Below, piece by piece: positions 43,571 to 53,226 of a stretch of DNA of 64,000 nucleotides. The stretch covers positions 262,465 through 326,464 of the forward strand of contig PIZR01000007.1 of the NCBI GenBank assembly GCA_002835675.1, read 5' to 3'. The position numbers were made by a program, and so were the translations under genes. Source of the stretch: Bacillus sp. BA3. Lineage in GTDB: Bacteria > Bacillota > Bacilli > Bacillales > DSM-1321. Position 1 is the first letter of the stretch. Every line of letters begins with the position of its first letter. Below the pieces are notes generated by a model that saw only the letters and a list, made by a program, of their open reading frames with translations, was not told where the DNA came from and did no database searches.

Positions 43571-44659
43571 TTGAAAACGAACGCAAAATCCTTCATCCCT
43601 TTCGCTGCAATCGCCACGATCCTTCTAATCAGCTATATCCTTCAAAAAGTCCCTAAAACATATGGATCAGATGATTCGATAAATGTTTATCAAAAATTCC
43701 AATCAGGCCAGCCCATTCAATATCTCGTCATTGGTGACAGTATCGGAAGAGGGTCGGGAGCTGAAAAGCCTAATCTAACATGGTTCAAACAGTTAGAAAA
43801 TAAGATGAATGAAGCCAATGATATTTCTTTACACGGTGACTACGTGGTCCAAAGCGGAGCCACAGCTTTTGAAGGCCTATTCAAGCTTTCCAAAAAAAGG
43901 GAGCATGATCACAAAGATCTGATTTTCTTCGTTTTTGGTGAGAATGATCGCAAATATATGAATGTCGATGATTTTACCATGACATATGAAGCGTTAATGA
44001 GAAAGGCGAAACGTCTCCACCCTAATGCTGAATTATTCACAATAACAGAGAGTTCCTTGAAATATGAGGAATTTGCGTCAGCCATCGGACTTTTATCCAA
44101 ACATTACGGTGCAACCAATGTGGATATGCGACCTATATTCAAAGATTCAGGATATACGGAAAAACAGCTGACAAGAGATTTGATTCATCCAAATGGGCTG
44201 GGTTATAAATTATATGCTGATGCAATTTATGAACGGTTCCTGGATAACTTCAAACGGGAAAAGGCAGTAGCAGGCCTTCCATCTAAGCTGCATGCCCGTT
44301 CTGAATTTGAATTATCGGAAATTGACCACTATGGAAAAATGAGCGGTTTCCGTCCAAGGGGTGGCTATTACACTAGCAGTGAAAAGGGCAGTGTGATTGA
44401 ATATACCTTCAATGGAAGTATGCTTGGTGTTAAACTGCTTAGAAGTCCTGATGGCGGGGAAGTGAATGTATGGATCGACGGAAATGAAATCACGACTTTG
44501 AATACGTGGTGGCCATTTGCCCGTGAAAGATATTTATTTATCACAAATGGGCTCCGTCCCGGTTCACATACTGTCCGTTTTGAGGTGACTGGCAGGACTA
44601 AAGCAATGGAACTTACCACCATTCCATATGTCCGGATCGCATCAATCATCACAGATTGA
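43571..44659 (+). CDS. secreted or membrane-anchored SGNH/GDSL hydrolase with C-terminal beta domain, 362 aa
   Basis: An N-terminal hydrophobic segment (FIPFAAIATILLISYIL) serves as signal or anchor. The SGNH hydrolase domain has block I IGDSIGRG (Ser near 57), block III FGENDRK and block V DLIHPNGLGY with the catalytic Asp and His. Residues ~235-362 form a second domain rich in beta strands (GSVIEYTFNGSMLGVKLL, GSHTVRFEVTGR), similar to carbohydrate-binding modules seen in such esterases. The start is TTG at 43571 behind GGGGGA. It is probably an extracellular deacetylase or esterase; the substrate is unknown. Confidence 0.85.
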   Translation: MKTNAKSFIPFAAIATILLISYILQKVPKTYGSDDSINVYQKFQSGQPIQYLVIGDSIGRGSGAEKPNLTWFKQLENKMNEANDISLHGDYVVQSGATAFEGLFKLSKKREHDHKDLIFFVFGENDRKYMNVDDFTMTYEALMRKAKRLHPNAELFTITESSLKYEEFASAIGLLSKHYGATNVDMRPIFKDSGYTEKQLTRDLIHPNGLGYKLYADAIYERFLDNFKREKAVAGLPSKLHARSEFELSEIDHYGKMSGFRPRGGYYTSSEKGSVIEYTFNGSMLGVKLLRSPDGGEVNVWIDGNEITTLNTWWPFARERYLFITNGLRPGSHTVRFEVTGRTKAMELTTIPYVRIASIITD

Positions 44660-44675
44660 ATACTACCCAATAAAT

Positions 44676-44706
44676 AACCCCCTATCATTAGCTGATAGGG
44701 GGTTTT
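44676..44706. terminator. bidirectional terminator between the SGNH hydrolase gene and msrB
   Basis: CCCCCTATCA pairs with TGATAGGGGG around a 5-nt loop with T runs on the plus strand and A runs before it. It serves both convergent genes. Confidence 0.9.
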
Positions 44707-44710
44707 GCAT

Positions 44711-45139
44711 TCAATCAAACAGCTTTTTGTATTCTCCGTATCCTTCTTTTTCAAGATCTTGGAGCGGGATGAACCTTAATGATGCAGAATTGATGCAATA
44801 GCGTAATCCCGACGGTCCCGGCCCATCATTGAAAACATGACCCAGATGAGAATCGGCAGTTTTTGAGCGGACTTCTATCCTTCTCATACCATAACTCGTA
44901 TCGAGGTTTTCCACTACTTCCTCTTCTTTAAGCGGTTTAGTGAAGCTTGGCCAACCACAGCCTGAATCGAACTTTTCCTTTGAAGTGAAAAGAGGATTTC
45001 CTGAAACGATATCCACATATAATCCTTCCTCCTTCAAGTTCCAATATTCATTGTTAAAGGCTGGTTCCGTTCCATTATTTTGTGTGACTTCATATTGAAT
45101 CGGAGTGAGTTTCTGTTTTAATTCTTCTTTACTTTTCAT
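44711..45139 (-). CDS. msrB: peptide-methionine (R)-S-oxide reductase MsrB, 142 aa
   Basis: MsrB reduces the R isomer of methionine sulfoxide in proteins. The motifs [20 protein letters not shown], then [10 protein letters not shown] and the catalytic-Cys stretch [12 protein letters not shown] are present. The two CxxC zinc sites of zinc-type MsrB are absent here. ATG at 45139 follows GGGGGG and overlaps the end of msrA by 11 bp, so the two are translationally coupled. The length is normal. Confidence 0.95.
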   Translation of the reverse strand: MKSKEELKQKLTPIQYEVTQNNGTEPAFNNEYWNLKEEGLYVDIVSGNPLFTSKEKFDSGCGWPSFTKPLKEEEVVENLDTSYGMRRIEVRSKTADSHLGHVFNDGPGPSGLRYCINSASLRFIPLQDLEKEGYGEYKKLFD

Positions 45140-45671
45140 TTTTTTCCCCCCAGTGATGTTGTATAAATGCTTTCCGTCCTGAACCAATCGAATATCTTTC
45201 ATAATGCTCAGGTTGCTTTTTATAATAATGCTGGTGGTAAGTCTCGGCTGGATAAAACGTTTTGGCTGGTATAATCGGCGTTACGATCGGTCCTGAAAAT
45301 TTCCCGCTTGCCTGCAGCTTAGCCTTGGATGCTTCTGCTATTGCACGTTGGTTTTCGTCATGATAAAAAATGGCCGTTTGATAAGAACTTCCCCGGTCAT
45401 AAAATTGCCCGCCAGCATCTGTCGGATCAATTTGCTGCCAGAATAACTCGATTATCTCCTCATATGGATATACGCTTGGATCAAAGGTGATTTGAACTGC
45501 TTCATAATGGCCCGTCGTTTCGGAGCAAACTTCTTTGTACGTAGGGTTTTCCGTAGTCCCGCCCGTATAGCCAGAGATAACGGATTCGATGCCAGGCTGT
45601 TCATCGAATGGTTTCACCATGCACCAGAAACATCCGCCTGCGAATGTTGCCTTCTCTAATTGCTTTGTCAA
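45129..45671 (-). CDS. msrA: peptide-methionine (S)-S-oxide reductase MsrA, 180 aa
   Basis: MsrA reduces the S isomer of methionine sulfoxide. The catalytic motif [11 protein letters not shown] lies near the N-terminus, followed by [13 protein letters not shown] and [11 protein letters not shown]. The start is TTG at 45671, with AAAGGAGG 8-9 bases upstream; an ATG further up would include this site in the coding region. It is the first gene of msrA-msrB and divergent from the DUF4397 gene. Confidence 0.95.
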   Translation of the reverse strand: MTKQLEKATFAGGCFWCMVKPFDEQPGIESVISGYTGGTTENPTYKEVCSETTGHYEAVQITFDPSVYPYEEIIELFWQQIDPTDAGGQFYDRGSSYQTAIFYHDENQRAIAEASKAKLQASGKFSGPIVTPIIPAKTFYPAETYHQHYYKKQPEHYERYSIGSGRKAFIQHHWGEKNEK

Positions 45672-45859
45672 ATGAAAATCCTCCTTTTTTACAAACAATC
45701 CATTGAATGAATTTTAACGCTTTTATATGACCCTGTAAAATAATATGCCGATCGACCCTTTTCACGAAAAATCGTCCCTACTCTTTTTAAACGGGAGACA
45801 CACGCCCAAGCATGACAACATATGATATGAACATACTGGAAAAATGAGAGGTGTTGGAA

Positions 45860-46609
45860 ATGAGCGATAAACAATCATATTCACAAAAATCGGTAACATA
45901 TGATTTACTATCGTCTTATTACAAAAACAGCGATCCGCAATTACATGATTATTATTTCCATAAGCATTTGAAAAGTCTCGAAAAATCAACACAACAATTG
46001 AGATATGAACAAATGAGTGTACTACCGCCTGCACAAGTACGCTTTTTACATGCTGCCCCAACAGCTCCCTCATTTGATGTTTATGTAAATGAAATGCCTA
46101 TCCTTAAAAATTTCTCATATAAAGAGAACAATGGTTATTTACCACTCCCCGCTGGCAAGTACCCATTGGAAATATACCGCAGGGGACAAAGCGCCTTACC
46201 TCTTTTAAGCTGTAAAGTGACACTTGAAAGCGGGACTTTCTATACCATTGCTGTTGCATCTGCCCTGGCTAATGAATCATTGAACATGTTAACTTTCGAA
46301 GATAATCCATTTGTTCCTCCAAATGAAGCAAAGGTACGATTCATCCACCTTTCACATGATTTACTCTCGGTGGATATTGCCGTCAAAGATGGAGATGTCG
46401 TTTTTGATCAACTTCATTTCAGGAAAGCAAGCGAATATCTTAATATACATCCCATGATAGTAGACTTCGAAGTGAGGATAGCTGGGACAAAAGAGATCGC
46501 ACTCCCTTTGCCAAACAAAGCCTTCCAAGTCAATACTCCTACAACCATTTATTTAATTGGTTCGAATCGGCAGACATCCTCACTAGAAACCTTAACACTA
46601 TCTCCATAA
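45860..46609 (+). CDS. DUF4397 domain protein, 249 aa
   Basis: Two copies of a beta-rich DUF4397-type unit are visible. The first begins AQVRFLHAAPTAPSFDVYVN with LPLPAGKYPLEIY. The second begins AKVRFIHLSHDLLSVDIAV. The N-terminal 50 residues are polar, with no signal peptide, unlike many family members. ATG at 45860 has AGAGGTG 6 bases upstream. Its function is unknown; it may be a surface or spore-associated beta-sandwich protein. Confidence 0.8.
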   Translation: MSDKQSYSQKSVTYDLLSSYYKNSDPQLHDYYFHKHLKSLEKSTQQLRYEQMSVLPPAQVRFLHAAPTAPSFDVYVNEMPILKNFSYKENNGYLPLPAGKYPLEIYRRGQSALPLLSCKVTLESGTFYTIAVASALANESLNMLTFEDNPFVPPNEAKVRFIHLSHDLLSVDIAVKDGDVVFDQLHFRKASEYLNIHPMIVDFEVRIAGTKEIALPLPNKAFQVNTPTTIYLIGSNRQTSSLETLTLSP

Positions 46610-46613
46610 ATGG

Positions 46614-46648
46614 ATAAAAAACCAGGATGCATCGATCCTGGTTTTTTA
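46614..46648. terminator. bidirectional terminator between DUF4397 gene and ypmS
   Basis: AAAAAACCAGGAT and ATCCTGGTTTTTT are perfect inverted repeats around GCATCG, with T runs on both strands. Confidence 0.92.
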
Positions 46649-46663
46649 TCCATCTATTCACTA

Positions 46664-47248
46664 TCACTGTAATGATGATGGGATGGTCAATAAAAATGAA
46701 ATATCATCATTTTTCAGGTCGAATTCATTCGCCTTAACCCTAATATCGCTTTTCAGTTCCATATCCTGTAATGACACATAAATACTTTCATCATTGGGAC
46801 TGATGCTAACCCAATCCGGCATATTATAACGCTCATTTATTAAATTCATTACATATGAAACAGGAAGGTTCATTTTACCGACTGCAATTGATTTTTGCTT
46901 CAGGATTAAATCCCCATTCTTTTGGGCAATTGGTTCAAAAGTCAATTTCATTTCCACTTCACGGTTGAAAAATGGCATTGTTCCATATAATTCGACTTCA
47001 TCCGTTAAATACACTTCGTAGTGAATGGATCCCGTCAATCCCTCTTTATCCAGATACTGGTTGATTAATCTTGTCAAATCTTCCCGATTCGTATGAATTT
47101 GAAATTGGATATCTTCTTCATGGCTTACTTTGGGTATCAGATCTTTATCTTTAGTCGGCAGATTAACTAAAATCGTTACAAACAGGATGACCAGGATGTT
47201 TAGGGCTAATAGGGAAATAAACAAAGTCTTCCATTTGACATTTGTCAT
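46664..47248 (-). CDS. ypmS: YpmS family (DUF2140) membrane protein, 194 aa
   Basis: One N-terminal membrane segment (LFISLLALNILVILFVTILV) is followed by an extracytoplasmic domain (YEVYLTDEVELYGTMPFFNR, then LPVSYVMNLINERYNMPDWV). This matches DUF2140 proteins such as B. subtilis YpmS. The start ATG overlaps the stop of ypmR by 4 bases, so the two are coupled. Its function is unknown; pairing with a GDSL lipoprotein suggests a cell-envelope role. Confidence 0.88.
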   Translation of the reverse strand: MTNVKWKTLFISLLALNILVILFVTILVNLPTKDKDLIPKVSHEEDIQFQIHTNREDLTRLINQYLDKEGLTGSIHYEVYLTDEVELYGTMPFFNREVEMKLTFEPIAQKNGDLILKQKSIAVGKMNLPVSYVMNLINERYNMPDWVSISPNDESIYVSLQDMELKSDIRVKANEFDLKNDDISFLLTIPSSLQ

Positions 47249-48087
47249 TCTTGGTCATCATCTCCTTTGGCACTCGCTTCCAATGTGTCCTTTCCGATAG
47301 TGGTAATATCCATATCATTATAGATTCTTGTTGCGATTAATTCATACCCGCGGTCATTTGGGTGAAAATAATCCTCGGCATACAGCAAATCTTCTTCGGA
47401 ATTCTCGAAAATGTCTGCTATTTCAATAAAATAGGCTGAATCATATTCTTCAATGATCTCTTTTCCGCTTTCATTCCAATCATTCATGATCATATCAAGT
47501 TCATAAAAATCTCCGAACCATTTGGAAAATGGATTATAGACGCCTACAAGGTAAATTTGCGCAGATTCATTTTCGGAACGAACCTTATCAAGTATCTGCC
47601 TTAATCTTTTTTCATACCCTATTTTTGCCGAATCAAACTGATTCAGTTCCAAGTTGGAGAAATTCTGTTTAAAGACCTTCATGATATCATTTCCACCGAT
47701 TGTGACGACAATCGAGTCAGCTTGCTTTATGTCTTCTTTAATCCTAGTCTTATCCAGTCTTTTCAATAGTTGGTCGGTCCTATTTCCACGTATGCCATGA
47801 TTAATCATCTCAACTGAAGTAATCGATGGTTCTTTTTCCAGCTTATTTTGTAAATAAGGCAGATACCCGCCATTATCTTTACTATCACCGACACCTTGAG
47901 TCAAGGAGTCGCCAATCGATACGATTTTCACAGGGTCCGGAAAAAAGCTGGCAGGAATGGTTTCCTTTTTACTCAGCTCAACTATGCTTTTCTGCTGAAC
48001 AGATGGCTGATTTGAGGCTGTTTCACTTTGACTGCAGCCTGAAATCCAAACTAGGCATATGAAAAGACAGGTGATTTTGTATCTCAT
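47245..48087 (-). CDS. ypmR: SGNH/GDSL lipoprotein YpmR, 280 aa
   Basis: The N-terminus has a lipoprotein signal with lipobox WISGC near residue 18. The hydrolase domain has SIGDSLTQGVGDS (block I), VVTIGGNDIMKVF (block III) and YFHPNDRGYELI (block V). ATG at 48087 follows AAGGTGA. It is coupled to ypmS downstream. It is a membrane-anchored esterase-type enzyme outside the cell; its substrate is unknown. Order and neighbours match the B. subtilis ypmQ-degV-ypmR-ypmS region in part. Confidence 0.9.
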   Translation of the reverse strand: MRYKITCLFICLVWISGCSQSETASNQPSVQQKSIVELSKKETIPASFFPDPVKIVSIGDSLTQGVGDSKDNGGYLPYLQNKLEKEPSITSVEMINHGIRGNRTDQLLKRLDKTRIKEDIKQADSIVVTIGGNDIMKVFKQNFSNLELNQFDSAKIGYEKRLRQILDKVRSENESAQIYLVGVYNPFSKWFGDFYELDMIMNDWNESGKEIIEEYDSAYFIEIADIFENSEEDLLYAEDYFHPNDRGYELIATRIYNDMDITTIGKDTLEASAKGDDDQE

Positions 48088-48349
48088 GACCCTCACCTTC
48101 CTACCCATATATTATATCATGCAGAAAACGAAAGATTGCAAACAATATACTTCATTGTACTTCCAGAATTGAGCATTCCTTACTATACAATATGAAAAAT
48201 GCAGTGAATTAAAGCTAGTCCTATAAAAATTAGCATGTACTGAGCATGTAAAATCATTCTTCACCACTGCTGTTTCTTCATAAAATTATTGCTCATTTTC
48301 AGCATCTTTAAAACTACATTGAAATCATAATATAGATGGATGAAAACAG

Positions 48350-48377
48350 AAAGAACAGGTCATTTAACCTGTTCAAT
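48350..48377 (-). terminator. intrinsic terminator of the SCO1-like gene
   Basis: On the minus strand AACAGGT and ACCTGTT pair around TAAATG, followed by CTTTCTGTTTTC. It overlaps the stop codon region. The T-tract is interrupted, so efficiency may be modest. Confidence 0.55.
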
Positions 48378-48963
48378 AATTCTGTAAAATTTTAATATGC
48401 TTAATGATTTCATCAAAGGGAATATCCTGCAGGCCTGTATAATCCATGATGATCTTTCCTTCTTGATCAATCAGAAAAAAGCTGGTACCATGAATCACCT
48501 GATCTTCTGCTTCTGGCTTTTTGACTATCGTTTTAAAGTTATCCAATGCAAACTGCTCGATTTCTTCCTGTCCATAACCGGTCAGAAAGTGCCAGTTGCC
48601 GTAATCCACATTAAATTGGTCACCAAACTTTTTTAAAACATCAGGTTTGTCAATTTCCGGGTCCACGGAAAATGAAACGAACTCTACATCAGTAATACCT
48701 TTATCCTTCAATTGCTGCTGCAGCTTCGTCATATTCGAAGTCATGGGGAGACAGACCGTCTCACAGCTAGTGAATATAAAATCCGCTACCCAAACCTTTC
48801 CTTTGAGATCGCTTTTTGAGAAAGGTTTACCCTCCTGATCGATGTAACTGAAATCTTCAAGATCCCAATTTTTGGCATCAGGTACACCATTGGAACCACA
48901 TGCTGTCAACAGCAAAAAAATTGATGCTCCCATAGCTGCCATAAGCAATTGCAGCTTTCTCAT
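48373..48963 (-). CDS. ypmQ: SCO1/SenC copper chaperone lipoprotein (YpmQ type), 196 aa
   Basis: This is a thioredoxin-fold copper-binding protein of cytochrome c oxidase assembly. Lipobox LLTAC lies near residue 21. The metal-binding pair is in FTSCETVCLPM (CxxxC), and the distal histidine is in QVIHGTSFFLID. The start ATG at 48963 has GGACGGGG upstream. It lies in the same neighbourhood as degV and ypmR, as in B. subtilis, but here degV lies upstream on the same strand. Confidence 0.9.
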   Translation of the reverse strand: MRKLQLLMAAMGASIFLLLTACGSNGVPDAKNWDLEDFSYIDQEGKPFSKSDLKGKVWVADFIFTSCETVCLPMTSNMTKLQQQLKDKGITDVEFVSFSVDPEIDKPDVLKKFGDQFNVDYGNWHFLTGYGQEEIEQFALDNFKTIVKKPEAEDQVIHGTSFFLIDQEGKIIMDYTGLQDIPFDEIIKHIKILQNY

Positions 48964-49116
48964 CCCTACCCCGTCCTTTATGTATAAAATATTCTGTTAC
49001 TTCATTTATTCTAACAGACCAATCGGAATGAGAACAGCAACTATTTCTACGAATTAAAGACAATTGTAAAAGTGACAAAACCGTCGCCAAACGCAGTTTC
49101 ACATGGTTTATCCATA

Positions 49117-49962
49117 TCAGTCCCAATAATACATGATTGCCATTGCGCCTTCACCCGTATGGGTACTTACGACGGCAGTCGTTGCTTCTATCTTTATGTC
49201 TTGATATCCTGTTAAGTCTGAAATGGCGTGGCGGACTTTATCGGCTATTTCAAGACCATTCGCATGGACAAAACCAATGCCTCTAATTTTTTTGCCTTGA
49301 GTATCTTCTTTGAATTTCTTGATGATGAACTTCACGACCTGTGACTGGCTCCTAGCTTTGGATACAGGATTCAGTACACCATCATCAAGAAGTGCAATCG
49401 GCTTTATGTGCAGCAATGAACCAATAAAAGCAGAAACTTTGCCAATTCTTCCACCCTTAACTAGGTTATCAAGTGTTTCTATGACAATGATTAAACTTGA
49501 CTGCTTTTTAATATGTTCCAGTCGATCAATTATTTCAGCTACGGATTTCCCTTCCTTCGCCATCTTCGCTGCCTCGATCACCTGGAATGACATCGCTTTT
49601 GAAATGAATTTCGAATCAAGAACGGTAACCTTCGCTTCAGACATGCTTGCTGCGCTTTCCGCTGAGCGAACTGTACCGCTCATGCCACCTGTCATATGTA
49701 TGGAAATAATCTCGCTGCCGTCTTTTCCTAGTTCATCATATACCTCCACAAAGGTACCTACGGCTGGTTGTGAGCTTTTTGGCAGTTCTTTTGACTGGTT
49801 CATTCTTTTCAGGAATTCTTCTTGTTCGATTTCAACCTTATCCAAAAAAGTCTCCCCATCTATAAAAATCGATAAAGGGACCATTGTTATATCATAAAAT
49901 TCCAGTTCCTCTGGTGTCATATCTACTGTCGAGTCTGTTACTATCTTTACTTTATTCATCAT
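49117..49962 (-). CDS. DegV family fatty-acid-binding protein, 281 aa
   Basis: DegV (FakB-type) proteins bind a fatty acid for phosphorylation by FakA. The N-terminus KVKIVTDSTVDMTPEELEFY, the loop SSQPAVGTF and HMTGGMSGTVRSAE, and DNLVKGGRIGKVSAF are conserved family features that bind the lipid carboxylate. Two adjacent ATGs exist; AGGGATG fits either. Whether it feeds fatty acids to FakA here is inferred from the family. Confidence 0.92.
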   Translation of the reverse strand: MMNKVKIVTDSTVDMTPEELEFYDITMVPLSIFIDGETFLDKVEIEQEEFLKRMNQSKELPKSSQPAVGTFVEVYDELGKDGSEIISIHMTGGMSGTVRSAESAASMSEAKVTVLDSKFISKAMSFQVIEAAKMAKEGKSVAEIIDRLEHIKKQSSLIIVIETLDNLVKGGRIGKVSAFIGSLLHIKPIALLDDGVLNPVSKARSQSQVVKFIIKKFKEDTQGKKIRGIGFVHANGLEIADKVRHAISDLTGYQDIKIEATTAVVSTHTGEGAMAIMYYWD

Positions 49963-50187
49963 TACACATCCCTAAATTAACATATCTATTGTATTATACC
50001 TATTCAAGGTACGCATTCAAACCAAAGGTCTTTTTTTATCAAGTGAAGTGATACTAGTCTTTTGAAATGTTCACACAAAAAAAAGACCGTCCCATGAGCT
50101 AACCTGAACACATGCCGATTTATTAGATATTGCATGGCATTCGTGTCATCTCTTTTAACGGAGATGTTAGCTATGGAACAGTCCGCA

Positions 50188-50433
50188 TTAAGCATTATTT
50201 AGTAAACTTCCAAAAAAAAGCTTGTTATAAACTGGCCATTTGAGTACGGATGCTAAATAATGCTTAAATGAGTAATTTTCTTTATGATCTTTATTGGCAA
50301 AAACCTTCTTTACAAATACTTCCAAACGCACGGTCAACATAAAAAAATTCGGATCACTAGGCAGTAAGACAGGTATTTCTGAAATTGTGACCTTATGTCC
50401 AAAACAATCTTTGAATTCCAAGCATTTGAACAT
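50188..50433 (-). CDS. ypmP: DUF2535 family protein (YpmP-like), 81 aa
   Basis: The product begins MFKCLEFKDCFGHKVTISEI and contains LPSDPNFFMLTVRLEVFVKK, the pattern I associate with DUF2535 / YpmP. ATG at 50433 lies 12 bases after AGGA; a TTG just upstream is the alternative. Gene order (ilvA, ypmP, ypmQ, degV) supports the name. The function is unknown. Confidence 0.75.
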   Translation of the reverse strand: MFKCLEFKDCFGHKVTISEIPVLLPSDPNFFMLTVRLEVFVKKVFANKDHKENYSFKHYLASVLKWPVYNKLFFGSLLNNA

Positions 50434-50541
50434 CAAAATATCAATCCTCATTTTTCACCGATTGCTTACATTATACACAATAAATCCAAAAGTATAAATA
50501 TTCAAATGTGTAAAAAAACAGACAAATCAGATTGACTTTCA

Positions 50542-50588
50542 CAAAAAAAAAGACCCATAAAGGACAAAATGCCTTTATGGACCTCTTT
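50542..50588. terminator. terminator after tatC, usable on both strands
   Basis: CCATAAAGG and CCTTTATGG pair around ACAAAATG with A and T runs outside (nine As on one side, TCTTTTT on the other). Confidence 0.85.
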
Positions 50589-51335
50589 TTATAAACCTTC
50601 CTCGTAGGTGCCTTCCCGCAAGCTTTCACGTTTCACCCTTCGTTTATAGACGACTTTAGATAGAGAAATACTGATTTCATATAATAACAGCAGCGGAACC
50701 ATCACCATAAAGTCTGACATAAAGTCGGGCGGCGTAATCGATATGGCTATGACAACCAGTACAAAGTATGCATACTTCCTTAACTTTTGAAGCACATAAG
50801 GATTAATTATGCCAAGGGAGGTCAAAAACATGGTAACGACGGGAAGCTCGAATAAAACAGCAAAAGGTATCGTCATATTAAATACGAATGAAAAGTACTT
50901 ATCCGCTGTAAAACTGGTTATGAACATCCCATCGCCCAATTCAATCAAAAATTGAAGAATGGTCGGGAAGATGACAAAATAACCGAAAGCAAGCCCTCCG
51001 ATAAAAAGCAGGAAAAGTGCCGGAATGTATGCAAGGGTCGCCCTTACTTCATTTGGCATCAAAGCGGGTTTAACGAATAACCAGATTTGCAGGGCAATTA
51101 CCGGTATCGTTGCCGCAATGGCTACGACACCTGCAAGCATAAAGTAAATCCAGATAATATCGCTCGGTCCCAATACCATCAGTTCAAAATCGAGATCTTT
51201 CACGAACCAATTATAAATCTCCTCAACATAAATAAAACTGGCGATAAAAAAGATGACAAAAGCAACAGCTGTAATGATGAGCCGTTTTCTCAATTCATCG
51301 AGATGATCGATGATATTTAATTCTTTATCTTCCAA
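50589..51335 (-). CDS. tatC: twin-arginine translocase subunit TatC, 248 aa
   Basis: TatC is the polytopic receptor of the twin-arginine export pathway, which moves folded proteins across the membrane. Conserved features include IIDHLDELRKRLIITAVAF at the N-terminus and six hydrophobic segments. A family-typical FGYFVIFPTILQFLIELG loop and a GIINPYVLQKLRKYAYFVLV stretch are also present. The start ATG at 51335 lies 86 bp after tatA, so tatA-tatC forms an operon. It resembles the TatAy-TatCy pair of Bacillus. Confidence 0.96.
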   Translation of the reverse strand: MEDKELNIIDHLDELRKRLIITAVAFVIFFIASFIYVEEIYNWFVKDLDFELMVLGPSDIIWIYFMLAGVVAIAATIPVIALQIWLFVKPALMPNEVRATLAYIPALFLLFIGGLAFGYFVIFPTILQFLIELGDGMFITSFTADKYFSFVFNMTIPFAVLFELPVVTMFLTSLGIINPYVLQKLRKYAYFVLVVIAISITPPDFMSDFMVMVPLLLLYEISISLSKVVYKRRVKRESLREGTYEEGL

Positions 51336-51420
51336 AGTTGATCACGCCTTCATCTGAAAATCCGTATCTTTGTTCCAGCATAAAGGCGCAAGACGGTTGC
51401 ATCTTACGCCCAGCATTCAA

Positions 51421-51612
51421 TCATTCATGATTTTTTTGTTGTAGCTTCTTATCTTCTTCATAATCACCTTTTGTTAAATCACTCGTGGACTTTTTAAACT
51501 CACGAAGTGTTTGTCCAAATGCGCGTCCAATTTCTGGAAGTTTCTTCGGACCAAAGATAATTAAAGCCAATATTAAGATGAGAATTAGACCAGGTACTCC
51601 AATGTTCGACAT
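51421..51612 (-). CDS. tatA: twin-arginine translocase subunit TatA, 63 aa
   Basis: One membrane helix ([20 protein letters not shown]) is followed by the hinge [18 protein letters not shown] and a charged tail, the standard TatA/E form. It supplies the pore-forming subunit for TatC encoded downstream. Confidence 0.95.
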   Translation of the reverse strand: MSNIGVPGLILILILALIIFGPKKLPEIGRAFGQTLREFKKSTSDLTKGDYEEDKKLQQKNHE

Positions 51613-51806
51613 GGATACATCCCCTTTGGTGTTGTAATTAGACCTACCCCGATTATAATACCATTTCCAACCAATTGAAAGGAAACTGGAAATTCGTCAT
51701 AGAATGGTAACAATTATCGACAGTATGCCCATATACGACTGGGCCGGCAGAATAAAATGTAAAAACATAGGTATTATTCTATCCTAATTTAACATTTAAT
51801 CCATGA

Positions 51807-53075
51807 TTAAATCAATAAGTGAAATAAATTACTGTCTTTATTGACCTCTACGAAAGAGAATCCTTTCTTGTTCATCCTCTGAATGAGCCCTTCATAATCA
51901 TTTTTATCTTTTAGTTCTACACCAACTAGGGCCGGCCCGCTTTCTTTATTATTTTTCTTCGTATATTCAAAACGGCTTATATCGTCATTCGGTCCTAGCA
52001 CCTCATCAAGGAATTCCCTTAAAGCTCCAGCACGTTGTGGAAAATTCACGATGAAGTAATAAAGCAGCCCTTCATATAATAAGGATTTCTCCTTAATTTC
52101 CTGCATACGCCCAATGTCGTTATTCCCTCCGCTGACCATGCATACAACCGTTTTGCCCTTGATTTGTTCTTTGTATAAATCCAACGCGGCTACAGATATA
52201 GCCCCTGCAGGTTCAGCTACGATCGCATGCTGATTATATAAATCGAGAATCGTCGTACAGATTTGGCCTGGAGGGACGACAACGATATCTTCCAGGTTTT
52301 CCTTACAAAGCTGATATGTCAACTGTCCCACACACTTGACAGCTGCCCCGTCAACGAATGTATCTATGTTTTCAAGCTCAGAAACTTTTCCTTCCTTGAA
52401 GGAGTATTCCATCGAAGCAGCACCTTGCGGCTCAACTCCAATGCATTTCGTATTTGGGGAAACCGATTTGAAATAACTCGATACTCCGGCCATTAAACCG
52501 CCACCGCCCATAGCGGCAAATACATAGTCGATTCCATCTTCACAATCATTCAGGATTTCTACAGCCGTTGTACCCTGCCCGGCGATTACCTTTTCATCGT
52601 CAAATGGATGGATAAAGGAACGCTCTTCTTTTTCACAGCATTCCATCGCCATGGCAAATGCATCATCGAAAGTATCCCCGACAAGGATGATTTCCACATT
52701 ATCCCTTCCGAATAACTGCACTTGATCGACTTTTTGCCTTGGAGTTGTAGCAGGCATATAAATTTTCCCATGGATACCTAATTGGCTGCAGGAAAAAGCT
52801 ACTCCCTGTGCATGGTTTCCTGCACTGGCACAAACGACTCCATTCTTCGTCTCTTCAGCGGTCAGGCTTTTCATTTTATAGTAAGCCCCTCTTAATTTAA
52901 AGGAACGTACGTGTTGTAGGTCCTCGCGTTTTAAATAAACATTACAATCATATTTTTCAGAGAGCCTCTGATTTTTTTGTAAAGGAGTATGCAAAACGAT
53001 TTCTTTCAGTTCTCTATAGGCAATTAGAATATCTTCCAATTGAATCCCCCTATTCTTAGATGCAGTCTGATTCAT
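51807..53075 (-). CDS. ilvA: threonine ammonia-lyase IlvA, 422 aa
   Basis: This PLP enzyme converts threonine to 2-oxobutanoate in isoleucine synthesis. The PLP lysine is in VRSFKLRGAYYKM near residue 62, the Gly-rich cofactor loop in AAMGGGGLMAGV, and SAGNHAQGVAFS is conserved. The C-terminal ~85 residues form one ACT-like regulatory domain (FIVNFPQRAGALREFLDEVL), as in the short biosynthetic form. It is monocistronic, with a divergent-free 110-bp upstream region and no T-box that I can see. The family length of Bacillus IlvA is the same. Confidence 0.96.
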   Translation of the reverse strand: MNQTASKNRGIQLEDILIAYRELKEIVLHTPLQKNQRLSEKYDCNVYLKREDLQHVRSFKLRGAYYKMKSLTAEETKNGVVCASAGNHAQGVAFSCSQLGIHGKIYMPATTPRQKVDQVQLFGRDNVEIILVGDTFDDAFAMAMECCEKEERSFIHPFDDEKVIAGQGTTAVEILNDCEDGIDYVFAAMGGGGLMAGVSSYFKSVSPNTKCIGVEPQGAASMEYSFKEGKVSELENIDTFVDGAAVKCVGQLTYQLCKENLEDIVVVPPGQICTTILDLYNQHAIVAEPAGAISVAALDLYKEQIKGKTVVCMVSGGNNDIGRMQEIKEKSLLYEGLLYYFIVNFPQRAGALREFLDEVLGPNDDISRFEYTKKNNKESGPALVGVELKDKNDYEGLIQRMNKKGFSFVEVNKDSNLFHLLI

Positions 53076-53180
53076 AACAATCCCTCATTTCCTTCCTTAA
53101 TGAATTCAATCATTATAGCACTTTACTGTTATTAATGTAATTGATTTTTCTAAAAATTCTTGCTTTTGTTCGTTTCATAC

Positions 53181-53222
53181 CAAAAAAATCCGATTATGGT
53201 CATTTCCCCATAATCGGATTAA
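53181..53222 (-). terminator. intrinsic terminator of thyA-dfrA
   Basis: On the minus strand AATCCGATTATGG pairs perfectly with CCATAATCGGATT around an 8-nt loop and is followed by seven Ts. Confidence 0.93.
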
Positions 53223-53226
53223 CACT

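Noticed and set aside
49310..49897. 195-codon plus-strand open frame opposite degV
   Set aside because: Shadow of the DegV-family gene; composition follows the complementary strand and there is no start signal.
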